Positions 45,245-53,835 are shown, counted from the stretch's first letter. The stretch is 64,000 bases of DNA from Branchiostoma floridae (GCF_000003815.2 NC_049991.1:9036729-9100728), one strand, 5' to 3'. Program-made: numbers and translations. Notes: generated by a model not told the origin, from the sequence alone.

Positions 45245-47125
45245 TTAATCCAAAATATCCCCACTATTGCTGCACCTTCCACTTCCACCACTCCCACCTT
45301 CATAAACCATAAGTGCCTCCTCCAACATCTCATCTTCTAAGCGCTGGACATCATTGCCGTCTTCCTCGTCTGATGACTCGTTATCAGACGGTGCTCCATA
45401 TTCCTTATCTGGAGGAGGAAAGATTGTATGTACGGGAATGTTAACAGGGCATTTACGGTAGAAACGGTGCTCATAGCGCACGGCTTCAACTCGTTCCGCC
45501 CTGACAAAGTCTTCAAACCATGAGTCCACTGTTCCCAAGGCTGAGATGGTTCGTTTCAGCGCCATGTTGATCTGCTGGTCGTCTATACCAGTGTCGTAGC
45601 TATACACAATGGCAGCCTCTATCTTTTTATTCTTAGCTTCGGTACGAGAGTGGCTGAGGATAGCATGGTAGACATAGCGAATACCCCCATTATAATCCCG
45701 CATACACATGGCCTGAACCAGCATCTGCTTGTAGTGCTTTCCCCTTGGCGACAAAAGCAGAGGGGCCCGATCAAATTTGATCTGGAAAACGACCTCCATG
45801 TTCTCGTACACGGTAATGACGGCCTGTTTGGGCCAAGATCGGATAGTTTTCAGGTCAATAACCTCATCCTCCCCCAGGAGATGCTGGTAGGTGAGATGTC
45901 CAGCTGTGTCCACATGCAATTTGTCCAAGTTGTCAGTAGGGTATAGTTGGAAGTTGGCTTTGAAAAAGCTTGGTATTCCCAATGTTTTCTTCATCTGGTT
46001 AGAATTTCTCACCTTCCCATATCTGGTCCCCTGTATCACTAGTTTATTGATATGCTTCTCTTTATCGTACTCCAAATCGTCGGCCAGATCGCGACTACTA
46101 GGCACCCATTTCCCGTTTTCCAGCTTTGAAACGAGCAGTTGTAGGCAGTAGTCTCTGACAGAATCGATGGACCCATTCTTGTACATGGTTTTCATGTGCC
46201 GCATCTCATTCGGAAACACTCTGGTTCCCGAGTGTTTTTCTTGTTCCTCAACTTGTAGGCTCTTGAACTCATGCGAAACCCTCGGTGTACCTCGACGAAT
46301 TAGGTCGTCTATCTTTACCGACGTCCCCAGGACAGGTGCGTCCCCCAACGACTGTACATAATCCATATACTGCTCACATTTTTCACTGTCTTGACACGTA
46401 ATTCCATCTGGGGTCGCCGCGATCATGGGGAACCCGACAGCCGGGAGTCGTCCAACGCGGCGTTCCTGCATCTGCCCCGGTGTTATCCCGTAAAGCCCCA
46501 TCACGGCCATTCGCATGATTTTATCCCCCAGAACCTTGTCTATGTACGTACCCATCTCCATCGGCCTGGTGCTCAAGCCCCAGTTAGGTTTGTGCTGAAC
46601 ACCGTCAGCATTCTCGCTCTGTAGCATTTCCACAAGCTTTGTCGCATTCTTCATGTAGGCGTCGATTTTTTCTTGATCAGGCATGGCCCACCATGCGAAC
46701 TTCTTGGCCACTTCTTCCCGCCATTTCTTCATCAAAGGTCGCCTCGAGATGAAATTTTTGTGGGGTTCGACAAACAGGTTTAGTTTCGTCACGTTAGCCA
46801 AATTTTGAGAATTGATTGTCATGAGCTCGTAAGCTTTCAATGGATTCTTGGCGGCTAGATGGCGAATGCGGTTCTGTTCGTGTCCCTTGTAGTACTGCGC
46901 CAGAGTCCATAAACATCGCCTCAGTCGAGAGCTGACCGCACCAACCGTATCACGACTCGGATCATACGTATACGGGGTCTGTATTTGGTACAAATTTTGA
47001 GTAACTTCGTGCCCGGCATCGTCTTTCACTTTCATGGACCCAATGATCTTCGGCTCCGTTTTTTGTTTTTTACCAAAGCCAGAGAAACCACTATCCTCAT
47101 AATCGAACCAGTTGCGCTTCGCCAT
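45245..47125 (-). CDS. Alkaline exonuclease (UL12-like, PD-(D/E)XK)
   Basis: 626 residues from an ATG at 47125. The nuclease core is visible: IAATPDGI with catalytic D240, then SHEFKSLQ with E286-x-K288, the PD-(D/E)XK arrangement used by herpesvirus alkaline nucleases and lambda-type exonucleases. About 50 residues upstream, WGLSTRPMEMGTYIDKVLGDKI (181-202) fits the helix before the core in this family. The length matches UL12 (about 620). The carboxy end is acidic and Ser/Gly-rich. The enzyme trims and resects replicating viral DNA in the nucleus and supports recombination and packaging. It lies upstream of the major capsid gene on the same strand and divergent to the 1015-residue gene. Confidence 0.75.
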   Translation of the reverse strand: MAKRNWFDYEDSGFSGFGKKQKTEPKIIGSMKVKDDAGHEVTQNLYQIQTPYTYDPSRDTVGAVSSRLRRCLWTLAQYYKGHEQNRIRHLAAKNPLKAYELMTINSQNLANVTKLNLFVEPHKNFISRRPLMKKWREEVAKKFAWWAMPDQEKIDAYMKNATKLVEMLQSENADGVQHKPNWGLSTRPMEMGTYIDKVLGDKIMRMAVMGLYGITPGQMQERRVGRLPAVGFPMIAATPDGITCQDSEKCEQYMDYVQSLGDAPVLGTSVKIDDLIRRGTPRVSHEFKSLQVEEQEKHSGTRVFPNEMRHMKTMYKNGSIDSVRDYCLQLLVSKLENGKWVPSSRDLADDLEYDKEKHINKLVIQGTRYGKVRNSNQMKKTLGIPSFFKANFQLYPTDNLDKLHVDTAGHLTYQHLLGEDEVIDLKTIRSWPKQAVITVYENMEVVFQIKFDRAPLLLSPRGKHYKQMLVQAMCMRDYNGGIRYVYHAILSHSRTEAKNKKIEAAIVYSYDTGIDDQQINMALKRTISALGTVDSWFEDFVRAERVEAVRYEHRFYRKCPVNIPVHTIFPPPDKEYGAPSDNESSDEEDGNDVQRLEDEMLEEALMVYEGGSGGSGRCSNSGDILD

Positions 47126-47227
47126 TTTGCTGACGTTCGGGTAAATGAATATACCACACAGAATCCTATATAGCCGTTCTCATGTATAATAACGACACGT
47201 CACACGTGACATCATTATTGGTGACCA
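47126..47227. promoter_or_regulatory. Divergent promoter, alkaline nuclease and 1015-residue gene
   Basis: 102 bp between two outward ATGs. cctatatagcc at about 47166-47176 gives a TATA box for the leftward nuclease. gtataataac at about 47183-47192 gives one for the rightward gene. An acacgtcacacgtgaca palindrome-like element lies between the second TATA and the ATG. Confidence 0.55.
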
Positions 47228-50200
47228 ATGGAATTTAAGCATGATTTATTTACCCCCCACGCAATTGCCCACTTCCGGCGGGAAATTGATGAGGTCCTCA
47301 CCAAGATGGATGTCTCTGATCTAACCGAATCCCAGGGAGATGGAGCTGCCTGTTCGGAGTACTACGCTTCCAATCTACATCGATTACCCGACCTATTTTC
47401 CGACGTGCTCCAGACGAGCACTTCTACGAAACCCATATGGTTAAGGAATCTACCCCCACTATGGAGCGCAACTGAAGCATTTTATGACACAGTTTGGGCC
47501 AAACAATACGACCTGAGAATGGCCGGCATAATTCAGGGGCCAGCATTAGACATCGTAGATTGGACGACTGATCCTACCAGTGTCCATATTGACTTTGTCA
47601 AAACATTCCGCTATGCCATTTCCACCGGACAACCCCTTGGCCCCACGCTAAAGAGGTGGTTTCAAAACATGTCCGAAATTTTAGAAGACCCTCTACCCCC
47701 CACCGACGACGAGGAAGGTTACAGGACTGCTCGTAAAGGTGCTTGTTCCTTAGTCGAAAAAAGTGTAGTAGCTAATGACCCAATTATGCACGCCATATGG
47801 CGAGTTCTTAATGCGGTCATCAATTACGATATAGAACATCGCTCTGATAAAAGTGTCCAGTATGCTATTCAGTATTATTCAAAACGTCGATGGGGAGATG
47901 ATGATAAAGGGGAAGACGGTGAGGAAGAGGCAAGCACAGACGATGCAGCTTCCTTCGAACTTGACGGAGCTGAAGAAAACTCGTTCAGAGTTCACGTGAC
48001 TAGTGGGGGTAAACGTCTCAAGATAGCAATTCAAAAAATGAACTGGGACGCCAACCCCGCTCAAGTCACCAATCAGATTACAAGACCCATTGTCACAAAC
48101 AAAATAGTTGACAATTCCCAATTTTCCCACGACCAAGTTGCCACGGCCACGATCACAAAAGCCATACATGACTCTGAGCCAGAGATAGAAGTCATTCCAC
48201 GCCTAAACGAGACAACTGAACATGGGGAAATTGAAACCCTGCTTGGTGCATCCGTAAACTTCCCCCTATCCGCACCCATACACAACACAGCCACCGCATC
48301 ACACATATCCATCTTAGCCCAACTCTCCCAGAAGCCTAGATTTCAACGTGGTCGCATGTTGATTCGTGATCAACAGACCGGTCAGCGAGTATTGATTAAA
48401 CAGACACCCCATGGTCTTCGCCAAAAGAACAAGAAAAGCAAGATAAGGCATCGGCGACCTCTTGATCCCTTTCGACTTCTCTCTTCCAGTACTGGGCCTG
48501 ACCTACCCCGCCATACCACTCGACCCATCCGCGTTATCACTATAGATTCTTCCAGCATGTTCCGAGGACTCTCCCCCTTCAATGCGCAGGATTCCATAAC
48601 AATTGTCTCTCTTCCCCAATCATCAGCTCAAGGCATGCGAGCAGGCATCTCGCCGACAATGGAAGACATCTCAAACCTTATAAACCTACCTGAAAACACT
48701 AATCCTGATAACGTTCCCCAAGTTGCAAGTGCTATCCATGTCCCCCGAATGCCATTTGCTGATGTTGTCCAGCCCACACCTCCTGCAACATCCTCTAAAC
48801 TCACGGCGGTGCTCGACCCAGTGCCCGCAGAACCTCCCACAGCATCTACCGTACCCCCAACGCCGTCCACAATGCCTAAAGAAATAACCGACCATCCAAT
48901 ATCAGTACCAACACCAACGAACCAGTCTTTCGTTCCCATTGTATCCCAACAGCTCAGTCCCAACGTTCAGCCCCTACATCATCCCCCGATCACACCGACC
49001 GAATTCAAGATTCCCCTTTCCATACCAATCCTCCTGGATACCACCCCTTACACCCCTTCCATTAAACTCACTACGTTGCAAACAATTTGGGGAGAGATAC
49101 CAAGTATTACGTATGCCGCATACGAGTGTTTACTAATACTTATTGATCATTTTAAGACACTTGAGCTTTTGAATATACAGCTCAGCGTCTTTCACGCCAC
49201 AGCCTCTGTAAGCCTCTTGGTTATAGGATGGGAGGATGCCCAGTGCCCCATTACTCTGGAAGTTCTGAACCGAAAACACATTGCTGCTCGAGAGCACACC
49301 CCTGACATTGACGCAATGTTTCTCTATGACTACTCTAGAGGCAATCCACCATTTTCCCTTTTTGGACCAGTAGGTCAACCTGATTGGTACATGGCCAAGC
49401 TGGAGGCTACAGAAAAGCCCGTCACCAAGACCCTCACCAATATCCCTGTCTACGTACTTGGATGTTACCTCTTTTCTGACACAGAGGCTTTACCATTACT
49501 TCAAATGCACGCCTTTCGCTCCCGCCATATGTTGGATACACCATATGTATTTCCCGACGGAAAAGGTGGCGCCACCCTTACTGTCAGTGAAGGATGTGAG
49601 TGGACTGATGTGTGCGCTCTTTACCTAAAGAATGTTCATGCTCGTAATGTGGTGGGCTCAGGTATGCGGGATGGTATGAGACCCACACACAAGTATACAT
49701 TAAAGCACACACGCGCACTACTCACTGCCGCAATAGGCCTTTTTTGTGACCCTAATAATCTCACGCAGTATCTAGAACTATGGACCGACTCGGAACTAAA
49801 AGCCAGTGTACCATGTCGCCTGCGCATTGGTGGAGACTATCTGAAGCTAGAAAAAGACATACAACTTGTACGGCTGCCTTCTGATATCCATGATACTCTC
49901 GTTGAAGCAGCCATTGATTTTCACGATATGACTGTTCCTCTTAGCCGTCACGTAGACACTGTGGTTTATCACTTTAATGCTCTTCTTGAACTCACGTTCA
50001 TTCGATACGCACCAACGGCATTGGCGCACTATGTACTTAGCTGGTCTTCTAAGAACCCAAGCTTATTGAGTTATCTACCCTTCTTTGATTCACAGAAACA
50101 GCAAGAGCTAATATCCAGGGAGACAGCAAGAAATCTTTCGCTTCACTATGAAACTTTTCTGACTGCTTTCAGAGGCGTCATCACCTCACTAAATCCGGAA

Positions 50201-50275
50201 GCGCAATTGGACCGGCTCAGACAAGATTACATCAGTAGACACCGCACTACAGCAGTAGATTCACCGTTTTCGTAA
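47228..50275 (+). CDS. Long Pro-rich protein, possible tegument or regulatory protein
   Basis: 1015 residues. The amino 210 residues look globular; an acidic stretch follows (GDDDKGEDGEEEASTDDAA, about 222-240); residues about 380-600 are Pro/Thr/Ser-rich with a basic nuclear-targeting patch (RQKNKKSKIRHRRP, near 398-411); the last 400 residues are again globular. This layout of two folded ends joined by a disordered linker is common in tegument proteins and transactivators. No enzyme motif is visible. It is the last gene of the compact core block; its 3' end (AATAAA at 50353) carries the first copy of a 3' sequence that recurs after the two small transcript units at 51-52 kb. Confidence 0.75.
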   Translation: MEFKHDLFTPHAIAHFRREIDEVLTKMDVSDLTESQGDGAACSEYYASNLHRLPDLFSDVLQTSTSTKPIWLRNLPPLWSATEAFYDTVWAKQYDLRMAGIIQGPALDIVDWTTDPTSVHIDFVKTFRYAISTGQPLGPTLKRWFQNMSEILEDPLPPTDDEEGYRTARKGACSLVEKSVVANDPIMHAIWRVLNAVINYDIEHRSDKSVQYAIQYYSKRRWGDDDKGEDGEEEASTDDAASFELDGAEENSFRVHVTSGGKRLKIAIQKMNWDANPAQVTNQITRPIVTNKIVDNSQFSHDQVATATITKAIHDSEPEIEVIPRLNETTEHGEIETLLGASVNFPLSAPIHNTATASHISILAQLSQKPRFQRGRMLIRDQQTGQRVLIKQTPHGLRQKNKKSKIRHRRPLDPFRLLSSSTGPDLPRHTTRPIRVITIDSSSMFRGLSPFNAQDSITIVSLPQSSAQGMRAGISPTMEDISNLINLPENTNPDNVPQVASAIHVPRMPFADVVQPTPPATSSKLTAVLDPVPAEPPTASTVPPTPSTMPKEITDHPISVPTPTNQSFVPIVSQQLSPNVQPLHHPPITPTEFKIPLSIPILLDTTPYTPSIKLTTLQTIWGEIPSITYAAYECLLILIDHFKTLELLNIQLSVFHATASVSLLVIGWEDAQCPITLEVLNRKHIAAREHTPDIDAMFLYDYSRGNPPFSLFGPVGQPDWYMAKLEATEKPVTKTLTNIPVYVLGCYLFSDTEALPLLQMHAFRSRHMLDTPYVFPDGKGGATLTVSEGCEWTDVCALYLKNVHARNVVGSGMRDGMRPTHKYTLKHTRALLTAAIGLFCDPNNLTQYLELWTDSELKASVPCRLRIGGDYLKLEKDIQLVRLPSDIHDTLVEAAIDFHDMTVPLSRHVDTVVYHFNALLELTFIRYAPTALAHYVLSWSSKNPSLLSYLPFFDSQKQQELISRETARNLSLHYETFLTAFRGVITSLNPEAQLDRLRQDYISRHRTTAVDSPFS

Positions 50276-50352
50276 CACGGAAGGTCTCACTCCAGCCTCA
50301 TCTTTGAATGTGTCATATATTGGTCTTATCAAATCAATAATCTCATGTCACG

Positions 50353-50358
50353 AATAAA
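50353..50358 (+). terminator. Polyadenylation signal with shared 3' module (copy 1)
   Basis: cgaataaaa after ggtcttatc and tctcatgtca. Related sequence surrounds AATAAA at 51694 and 52192, so three successive transcript units share a 3'-end module. Confidence 0.65.
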
Positions 50359-50520
50359 AGTTGTTTTTTTTAGATGAAAAACCCTTATACTGACTCTCTT
50401 ATCACTATTCGTTTATTTATCATTTGACTTAAGCGAAAACCGGGTCGCAACTTTATCGTTTTGCATTTTCCACGGAAGTCAAAACAAAAGCATTATCTAA
50501 TACATTGTGTGTAGCTTGAA

Positions 50521-50592
50521 GCCGTGTTAGTATAGTGGAGAGTATCCCCGCCTGTCACGCGGGAGACCGGGGTTCGATTCCCCGACGCGGCG
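50521..50592 (+). tRNA. tRNA-Asp (GTC)
   Basis: 72 nt, full cloverleaf. Acceptor 50521-50527 pairs with 50585-50591 (six Watson-Crick pairs plus one G-U), discriminator G at 50592. Anticodon stem 50547-50551/50559-50563 with loop ctGTCac, anticodon GTC at 50554-50556. T stem 50568-50572/50580-50584 with loop ttcgatt. There is no encoded CCA, and six Ts follow at 50599, so this is a eukaryotic Pol III gene with internal A and B boxes. The body matches the familiar animal tRNA-Asp pattern, but the acceptor stem (gccgtgt/acgcggc) appears to differ while staying paired. It may be viral and expressed, or a host gene or relic at a junction. The discriminator G is correct for Asp. Confidence 0.9.
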
Positions 50593-50598
50593 GTAGCA

Positions 50599-50604
50599 TT
50601 TTTT
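50599..50604 (+). terminator. Pol III terminator of the tRNA
   Basis: Run of six T residues starting seven bases after the tRNA 3' end, sufficient for Pol III termination. Confidence 0.8.
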
Positions 50605-50859
50605 CAGAATCAAATTCTTTACAGCGTGCACAAACGCCTTGAAAATCAGAAAAAGTTAATGAAAAGTATTCTAGTCTTTATTCAATTTGTTGGAAAAGGA
50701 CGTAATGAGTAAAAAAGGGGAATGATGTAGATACTAACGTTATATATAAAGAATAGACAGGGCATACCCAAGGCCCAGTCCGTCTCTATTGAATTATCCA
50801 AACAACACTGTCAAGTCAGCCAATTGCCTCATCTTACGCAACCACCCTACATCAGGTAG
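50605..50859. other. Intergenic region after the tRNA
   Basis: AT-rich sequence without a supported gene. tatatataaag near 50740 is TATA-like and could start a short upstream transcript. Confidence 0.3.
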
Positions 50860-51058
50860 GCCCCGCCCACCTCCGTCAAAACGTAGAAATGCAAATATTT
50901 GACGGGCAATTCAGTCCTCATGTCATTGATTGGCCGACCACTCCCATTTTTCTTATTGGGTAATTGTCATTCCCTCATTGGCTGGGCCGCTACCATTTCC
51001 TCATTGGTTGAACTAGTATGTGATGGGCAATCTGAGCCGCTCTTTTTTTGTATTTAAG
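50860..51058 (+). promoter_or_regulatory. Octamer and CCAAT-rich promoter of transcript unit 1
   Basis: A GC-box-like ccccgccca near 50863, an octamer ATGCAAAT at 50889-50896, four ATTGG (reverse CCAAT) boxes at 50929, 50955, 50977 and 51003 (spaced 26, 22 and 26 bp), and a TATA-like TATTTAAG at 51051-51058. Octamer plus CCAAT plus TATA is an architecture typical of strong animal promoters such as histone genes. Confidence 0.7.
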
Positions 51059-51710
51059 GCTTGCTCCTCCACACTGCTTTTCATTATCCCAACACTCGGG
51101 AAACAGGAGCCGGTCCGCCGGCCCTTCGAGGATACTACTGGTCAGACCACTCGTACTCTCGACCACTCAACGGAATCCTCCACTCTGTATTTCACAATGG
51201 TCCGCCAACCACTCGGGGACACAATGGTTCTCCTGCCACTTGAGGATCCCGGAGGGAACCGCACAGGAAACCATGTTTTCTCTTTTTCTCAATATGATAA
51301 TAATGTTATGAAAGCCAGCACAACGTCGGGACATCTGCAGACCTCGCGCAAGCAGCCGAAACCGCCTCTGCCGCAGGACCACTGTCCAAGCCAGCACTCC
51401 AGTGAGCTGACAACCAGCCAGCACTCCAGCGAGCTGACTATGCAGCACTTCATGTTACCTCCCGCCATATCCAGCGAGCCAGCAGCAGGAATGCCAGCTA
51501 CTGCCTACAGCTGCCCCTTGCTTGAACGTGGAGATGAAGCCGAAAACTTCAGCTGAGCTGTACCAAGCCAGAGCAGACCGACCCAAGCTTATGCTTTGAA
51601 TATCTAACATTTATATATCTGCCTTCATCCATCTCCATCCATGGAGAGATAAATAAGATATCGGTCTTCACTGATTAATAATGTCATATTACGAATAAAC
51701 CGTTTCGGCA
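51046..51710 (+). repeat. Tandem transcript unit 1 (paralogous with unit 2)
   Basis: Starts with tatttaaggcttgctcctcc and ends with AATAAA (51694-51699) followed by ccgtttcggcatggaaacc. Unit 2 has related sequence in the same order: ggcttgctcctcc, cgcttttcactatccc, gaaagccagc, catctgcag, aacttcaactgag, gatgctttgaatat and gaataaac. Unit 1 carries about 270 extra bases in the middle. Confidence 0.65.
51197..51556 (+). CDS. Small hypothetical protein of transcript unit 1
   Basis: 119 residues from the first ATG after the TATA-like box at 51051. The same frame is open further upstream, but that part lies before the expected transcript start. The protein is hydrophilic, rich in Ser/Thr/Pro/Gln/His, and contains a tandem duplicate SQHSSELT (24-27 bp unit near 51393-51437). 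There is no recognised domain. The same transcript layout recurs at 51.86-52.2 kb with a different reading, so the unit could instead act as a non-coding RNA. AATAAA is at 51694. Confidence 0.35.
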   Translation: MVRQPLGDTMVLLPLEDPGGNRTGNHVFSFSQYDNNVMKASTTSGHLQTSRKQPKPPLPQDHCPSQHSSELTTSQHSSELTMQHFMLPPAISSEPAAGMPATAYSCPLLERGDEAENFS

Positions 51711-51859
51711 TGGAAACCTCTGTACCGACTCACTCTTCATTATTTTTACCTGTATGTCTAATGAATTTCGAGAAAGCTAGGTATGGCCCTCCTATTAAGT
51801 TATCCGAGGTTACTCTTGAGTATTCTTTGAACTTATCAATCCATGAACCAATTTTTCAT

Positions 51860-52205
51860 GTATTAAGGGCTTGCTCCTCCAGATCGCTTTTCACTATCCC
51901 AAACTCGAAACCAAGTACTCGACGACGGAGCCACCATTCCCAACTTCTCATTCAGTTCAAACGAAAGCCAGCGCAAAGTCGCAGCATCTGCAGGCCTCTC
52001 GCAGACAGCCGAAGTCCTCTCGCACAAACGGTTAACGCCTACAACCACCGTCACGACACCGTCCGAAGGTGTCGCCGAAGTACAAACTTCAACTGAGCCC
52101 TGAGCTGCACAAGGCTGGGCCGGAAAGACCCAAGCTCAAGATGCTTTGAATATTCATGTTGGTCTTATCCGATCTTAATTCTCACTTTACGAATAAACAG
52201 TTCAG
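51860..52205 (+). repeat. Tandem transcript unit 2 (shorter paralogue)
   Basis: Begins at tattaagggcttgctcctcc and ends past AATAAA at 52192-52197. It aligns by eye with unit 1 at both ends and in several internal blocks. Any reading frame differs from unit 1, so sequence rather than protein appears conserved. The 128-codon frame 51710-52096 starts well before this unit and is not supported. Confidence 0.6.
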
Positions 52206-52656
52206 CATGGAAAACTCTCTCATCGTTGTTTGTTGACTGACCACAGAGAGTATGAAACGTATGTGTAATACTTAAGATAGGTATTGTCAAATCAAAGCCC
52301 CCGTATTATATGAAAAAAAGCACTGATATAGCCAAAAATTTCCAGATCTCATGGACCCACAGTTTTTGACCATCCCTTAGAAGAAGGCGAGAAACTAGCA
52401 AAATCACCATTATACGACGACACATCCAAAATGGGAATTGTGCAAATTAAGGTGGCCAATGGGACGAAATATATACATACAACTTTACCATAATGATGCG
52501 AATGAAGAAGGTGGTAACGTGACCAAAGATTAGCTTAGCGTCGATTGCGACTTAATTCAAAAGTCACAAGTTCGCACCTCTTTTTCCCACACATTTCAAA
52601 ATCGTCCTGACGACCACTCCGACTACAATATACCCCGTGTAGGTGAAGACAACAGC
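52206..52656 (+). promoter_or_regulatory. Intergenic region with CCAAT and TATA boxes
   Basis: CCAAT at 52456-52460 and TATATA at 52470-52475 are well spaced for a rightward promoter. An open frame without ATG runs from 52534 into the small Cys-rich gene, so a spliced or longer product is possible. Confidence 0.4.
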
Positions 52657-52824
52657 ATGCCGAAATTGTGCCCGGACGCCAGCGCCCTAGTTGAGGTTTT
52701 CCGAGATATGTGCGAATGGGAGTTCATTATGGTGTGTAAACAACTGTTAGAAGCTGACTGCCTTAAATGCAAATCCAACAAGTCGTATGAGGAACCCCAT
52801 CCCTGTCTATACATCCCTGTCTAA
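52657..52824 (+). CDS. Small Cys-rich protein
   Basis: 55 residues, ATG CCG AAA to TAA. Five cysteines, including DCLKC and HPC, suggest a small zinc-binding knuckle. The frame is open 41 codons upstream without ATG (from 52534), so this may be the last exon of a spliced gene or a truncated protein. CCAAT and TATATA boxes lie 180-200 bases upstream. It is too short for a family call; the Cys pattern recalls the other accessory Cys-rich proteins at 53884 and 58686. Confidence 0.4.
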   Translation: MPKLCPDASALVEVFRDMCEWEFIMVCKQLLEADCLKCKSNKSYEEPHPCLYIPV

Positions 52825-52867
52825 AGTTTGCCGTTTTGTTACACCAGATGCACCTCACAATCACTTA

Positions 52868-53022
52868 CGATAAATGAATGAAAATGCTCTATTCTTAGGC
52901 TCACCCTGTGCCACTACACTAGATACTTATTCTGCAGTTTATGTGTGTACAAAACTAAATAATATACGCAATCAAGACAAGTTCATATGGTACATTGTAA
53001 AGTATTTTATTAAAGAAATGAA
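52868..53022 (-). repeat. 155-bp inverted repeat, left copy
   Basis: Reverse complement of 56282-56436 with seven or eight mismatches by eye (about 95% identical) and no gaps. It contains the polyadenylation signal (53006-53011, minus strand) of the H2B gene. It bounds the accessory cassette on the left. Confidence 0.9.
53006..53011 (-). terminator. Polyadenylation signal of the H2B gene
   Basis: TTTATT on the + strand, AATAAA on the minus strand, about 56 bases past the H2B stop. No histone 3' stem-loop is visible between the stop and this signal. Confidence 0.75.
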
Positions 53023-53066
53023 CACCACCAAGAAGTCACACCAGCCACTCGTCTTGTGCAGTAGGT

Positions 53067-53429
53067 CTACCGGGAGCTGGTGTACTTGGTGACGGCCTTG
53101 GTGCCCTCGCTGACGGCGTGCTTGGCCAGCTCGCCCGGTAGCAGGAGTCGCACGGCGGTATGAATCTCGCGGCTGCTGATGGTGGAGCGCTTGTTGTAGT
53201 GAGCCAGGCAAGAAGCCTCGGCGGCGATGCGCTCTAAAATGACGTTGACGAAGGAGTTCATGATGCCCATGGCTTTATTGGAGACACCGGTGTCGGGGTG
53301 CACCTGTTTCAGCACCTTATAGATGTAGACGCCGAAGGTTTCCCTTCTCTTTCCCCTCCTTCCGCGCTTCTTGTCTCCGGCTGACCTGGCTTTGCCAGCT
53401 TTCTTAGCAGCTTTTCCACTAGGCGGCAT
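53067..53429 (-). CDS. Histone H2B variant
   Basis: 120 residues from an ATG at 53429. The histone fold is complete: [14 protein letters not shown] (35-48), the long alpha-2 helix, [12 protein letters not shown] (78-89) and the carboxy helix with [16 protein letters not shown]. The lysine equivalent to the ubiquitylated one is kept (K115 in AVTKY). It departs from normally invariant animal H2B at several places: Gly55, Val63 for the usual Asp, Leu65 for Phe, Cys74 for Arg, and a final Arg. The tail is shortened and Arg/Gly-rich. It should enter nucleosomes with H2A and could modify viral or host chromatin. The promoter is a cell-type H2B promoter, while the 3' end is polyadenylated from a repeated module and not by a stem-loop. 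It is either captured by the virus or a diverged host copy. Confidence 0.9.
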   Translation of the reverse strand: MPPSGKAAKKAGKARSAGDKKRGRRGKRRETFGVYIYKVLKQVHPDTGVSNKAMGIMNSFVNVILERIAAEASCLAHYNKRSTISSREIHTAVRLLLPGELAKHAVSEGTKAVTKYTSSR

Positions 53430-53486
53430 GACGGCGTTCTTGGCGTATCAGGTAGCAAAGAATGATTGCGCCAGTGTCTGCTTTGG

Positions 53487-53532
53487 CTTTATATCGGGGA
53501 AGAATGCAAATCATCGGATTGTCTAGTCCAAT
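53487..53532 (-). promoter_or_regulatory. H2B-type promoter (TATA, octamer, CCAAT)
   Basis: Reading leftward towards the H2B ATG: CCAAT (53528-53532 as read on the + strand), ATTTGCAT octamer (53504-53511) and TATAAAG (53487-53493), about 60 bases before the ATG. The octamer next to TATA is the hallmark of animal H2B promoters. Confidence 0.8.
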
Positions 53533-53580
53533 GCGCGGACGTGGTAAAGCCTCTCGCATTAAGCTCTCGCTATTGATTCG

Positions 53581-53835
53581 TTGTCGGAAGCCGTGAATCC
53601 AGCTGCCGTGTTTCTACTAGACAAATTCCTCGAGAATCGCTCTCCTACAGAAAATCTCCCGCCAACTTCGTGCTTGCTCAAGTGTTTTCTTGCGTCGATT
53701 TTGGCAACGTGTTCTGTCTATATCATTTCTGAATACTTCCTGGATGACTTGTGGCATATCGACCAGTTTGACCCATCTAGCATAAAAAGTCACGTGGAAG
53801 CTCTTGAAAAACAATTATTCTCTACTGATCCATAA
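53581..53835 (+). other. Open frame without ATG, hydrophobic middle
   Basis: 84 codons from TTG with no in-frame ATG. It contains a hydrophobic stretch (LLKCFLASILATCSVYII, about residues 32-49) that could cross a membrane, then a soluble acidic end. The composition looks coding. It could be an exon, a gene that lost its start, or chance. It ends 49 bases before the next ATG at 53884. Confidence 0.3.

Noticed and set aside
40107..50896. Octamer ATGCAAAT as a genome-wide viral signal
   Set aside because: About two matches are expected by chance in a window this size; only the H2B and unit 1 sites have supporting neighbours.
51020..51196. Upstream extension of the 119-residue frame to 178 codons
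   Set aside because: The extension begins before the TATA-like box at 51051 and would not be in the transcript.
51710..52096. 128-codon frame over transcript unit 2
   Set aside because: It starts about 150 bp before the unit, directly at the poly(A) site of unit 1, and is not related to the frame in unit 1.
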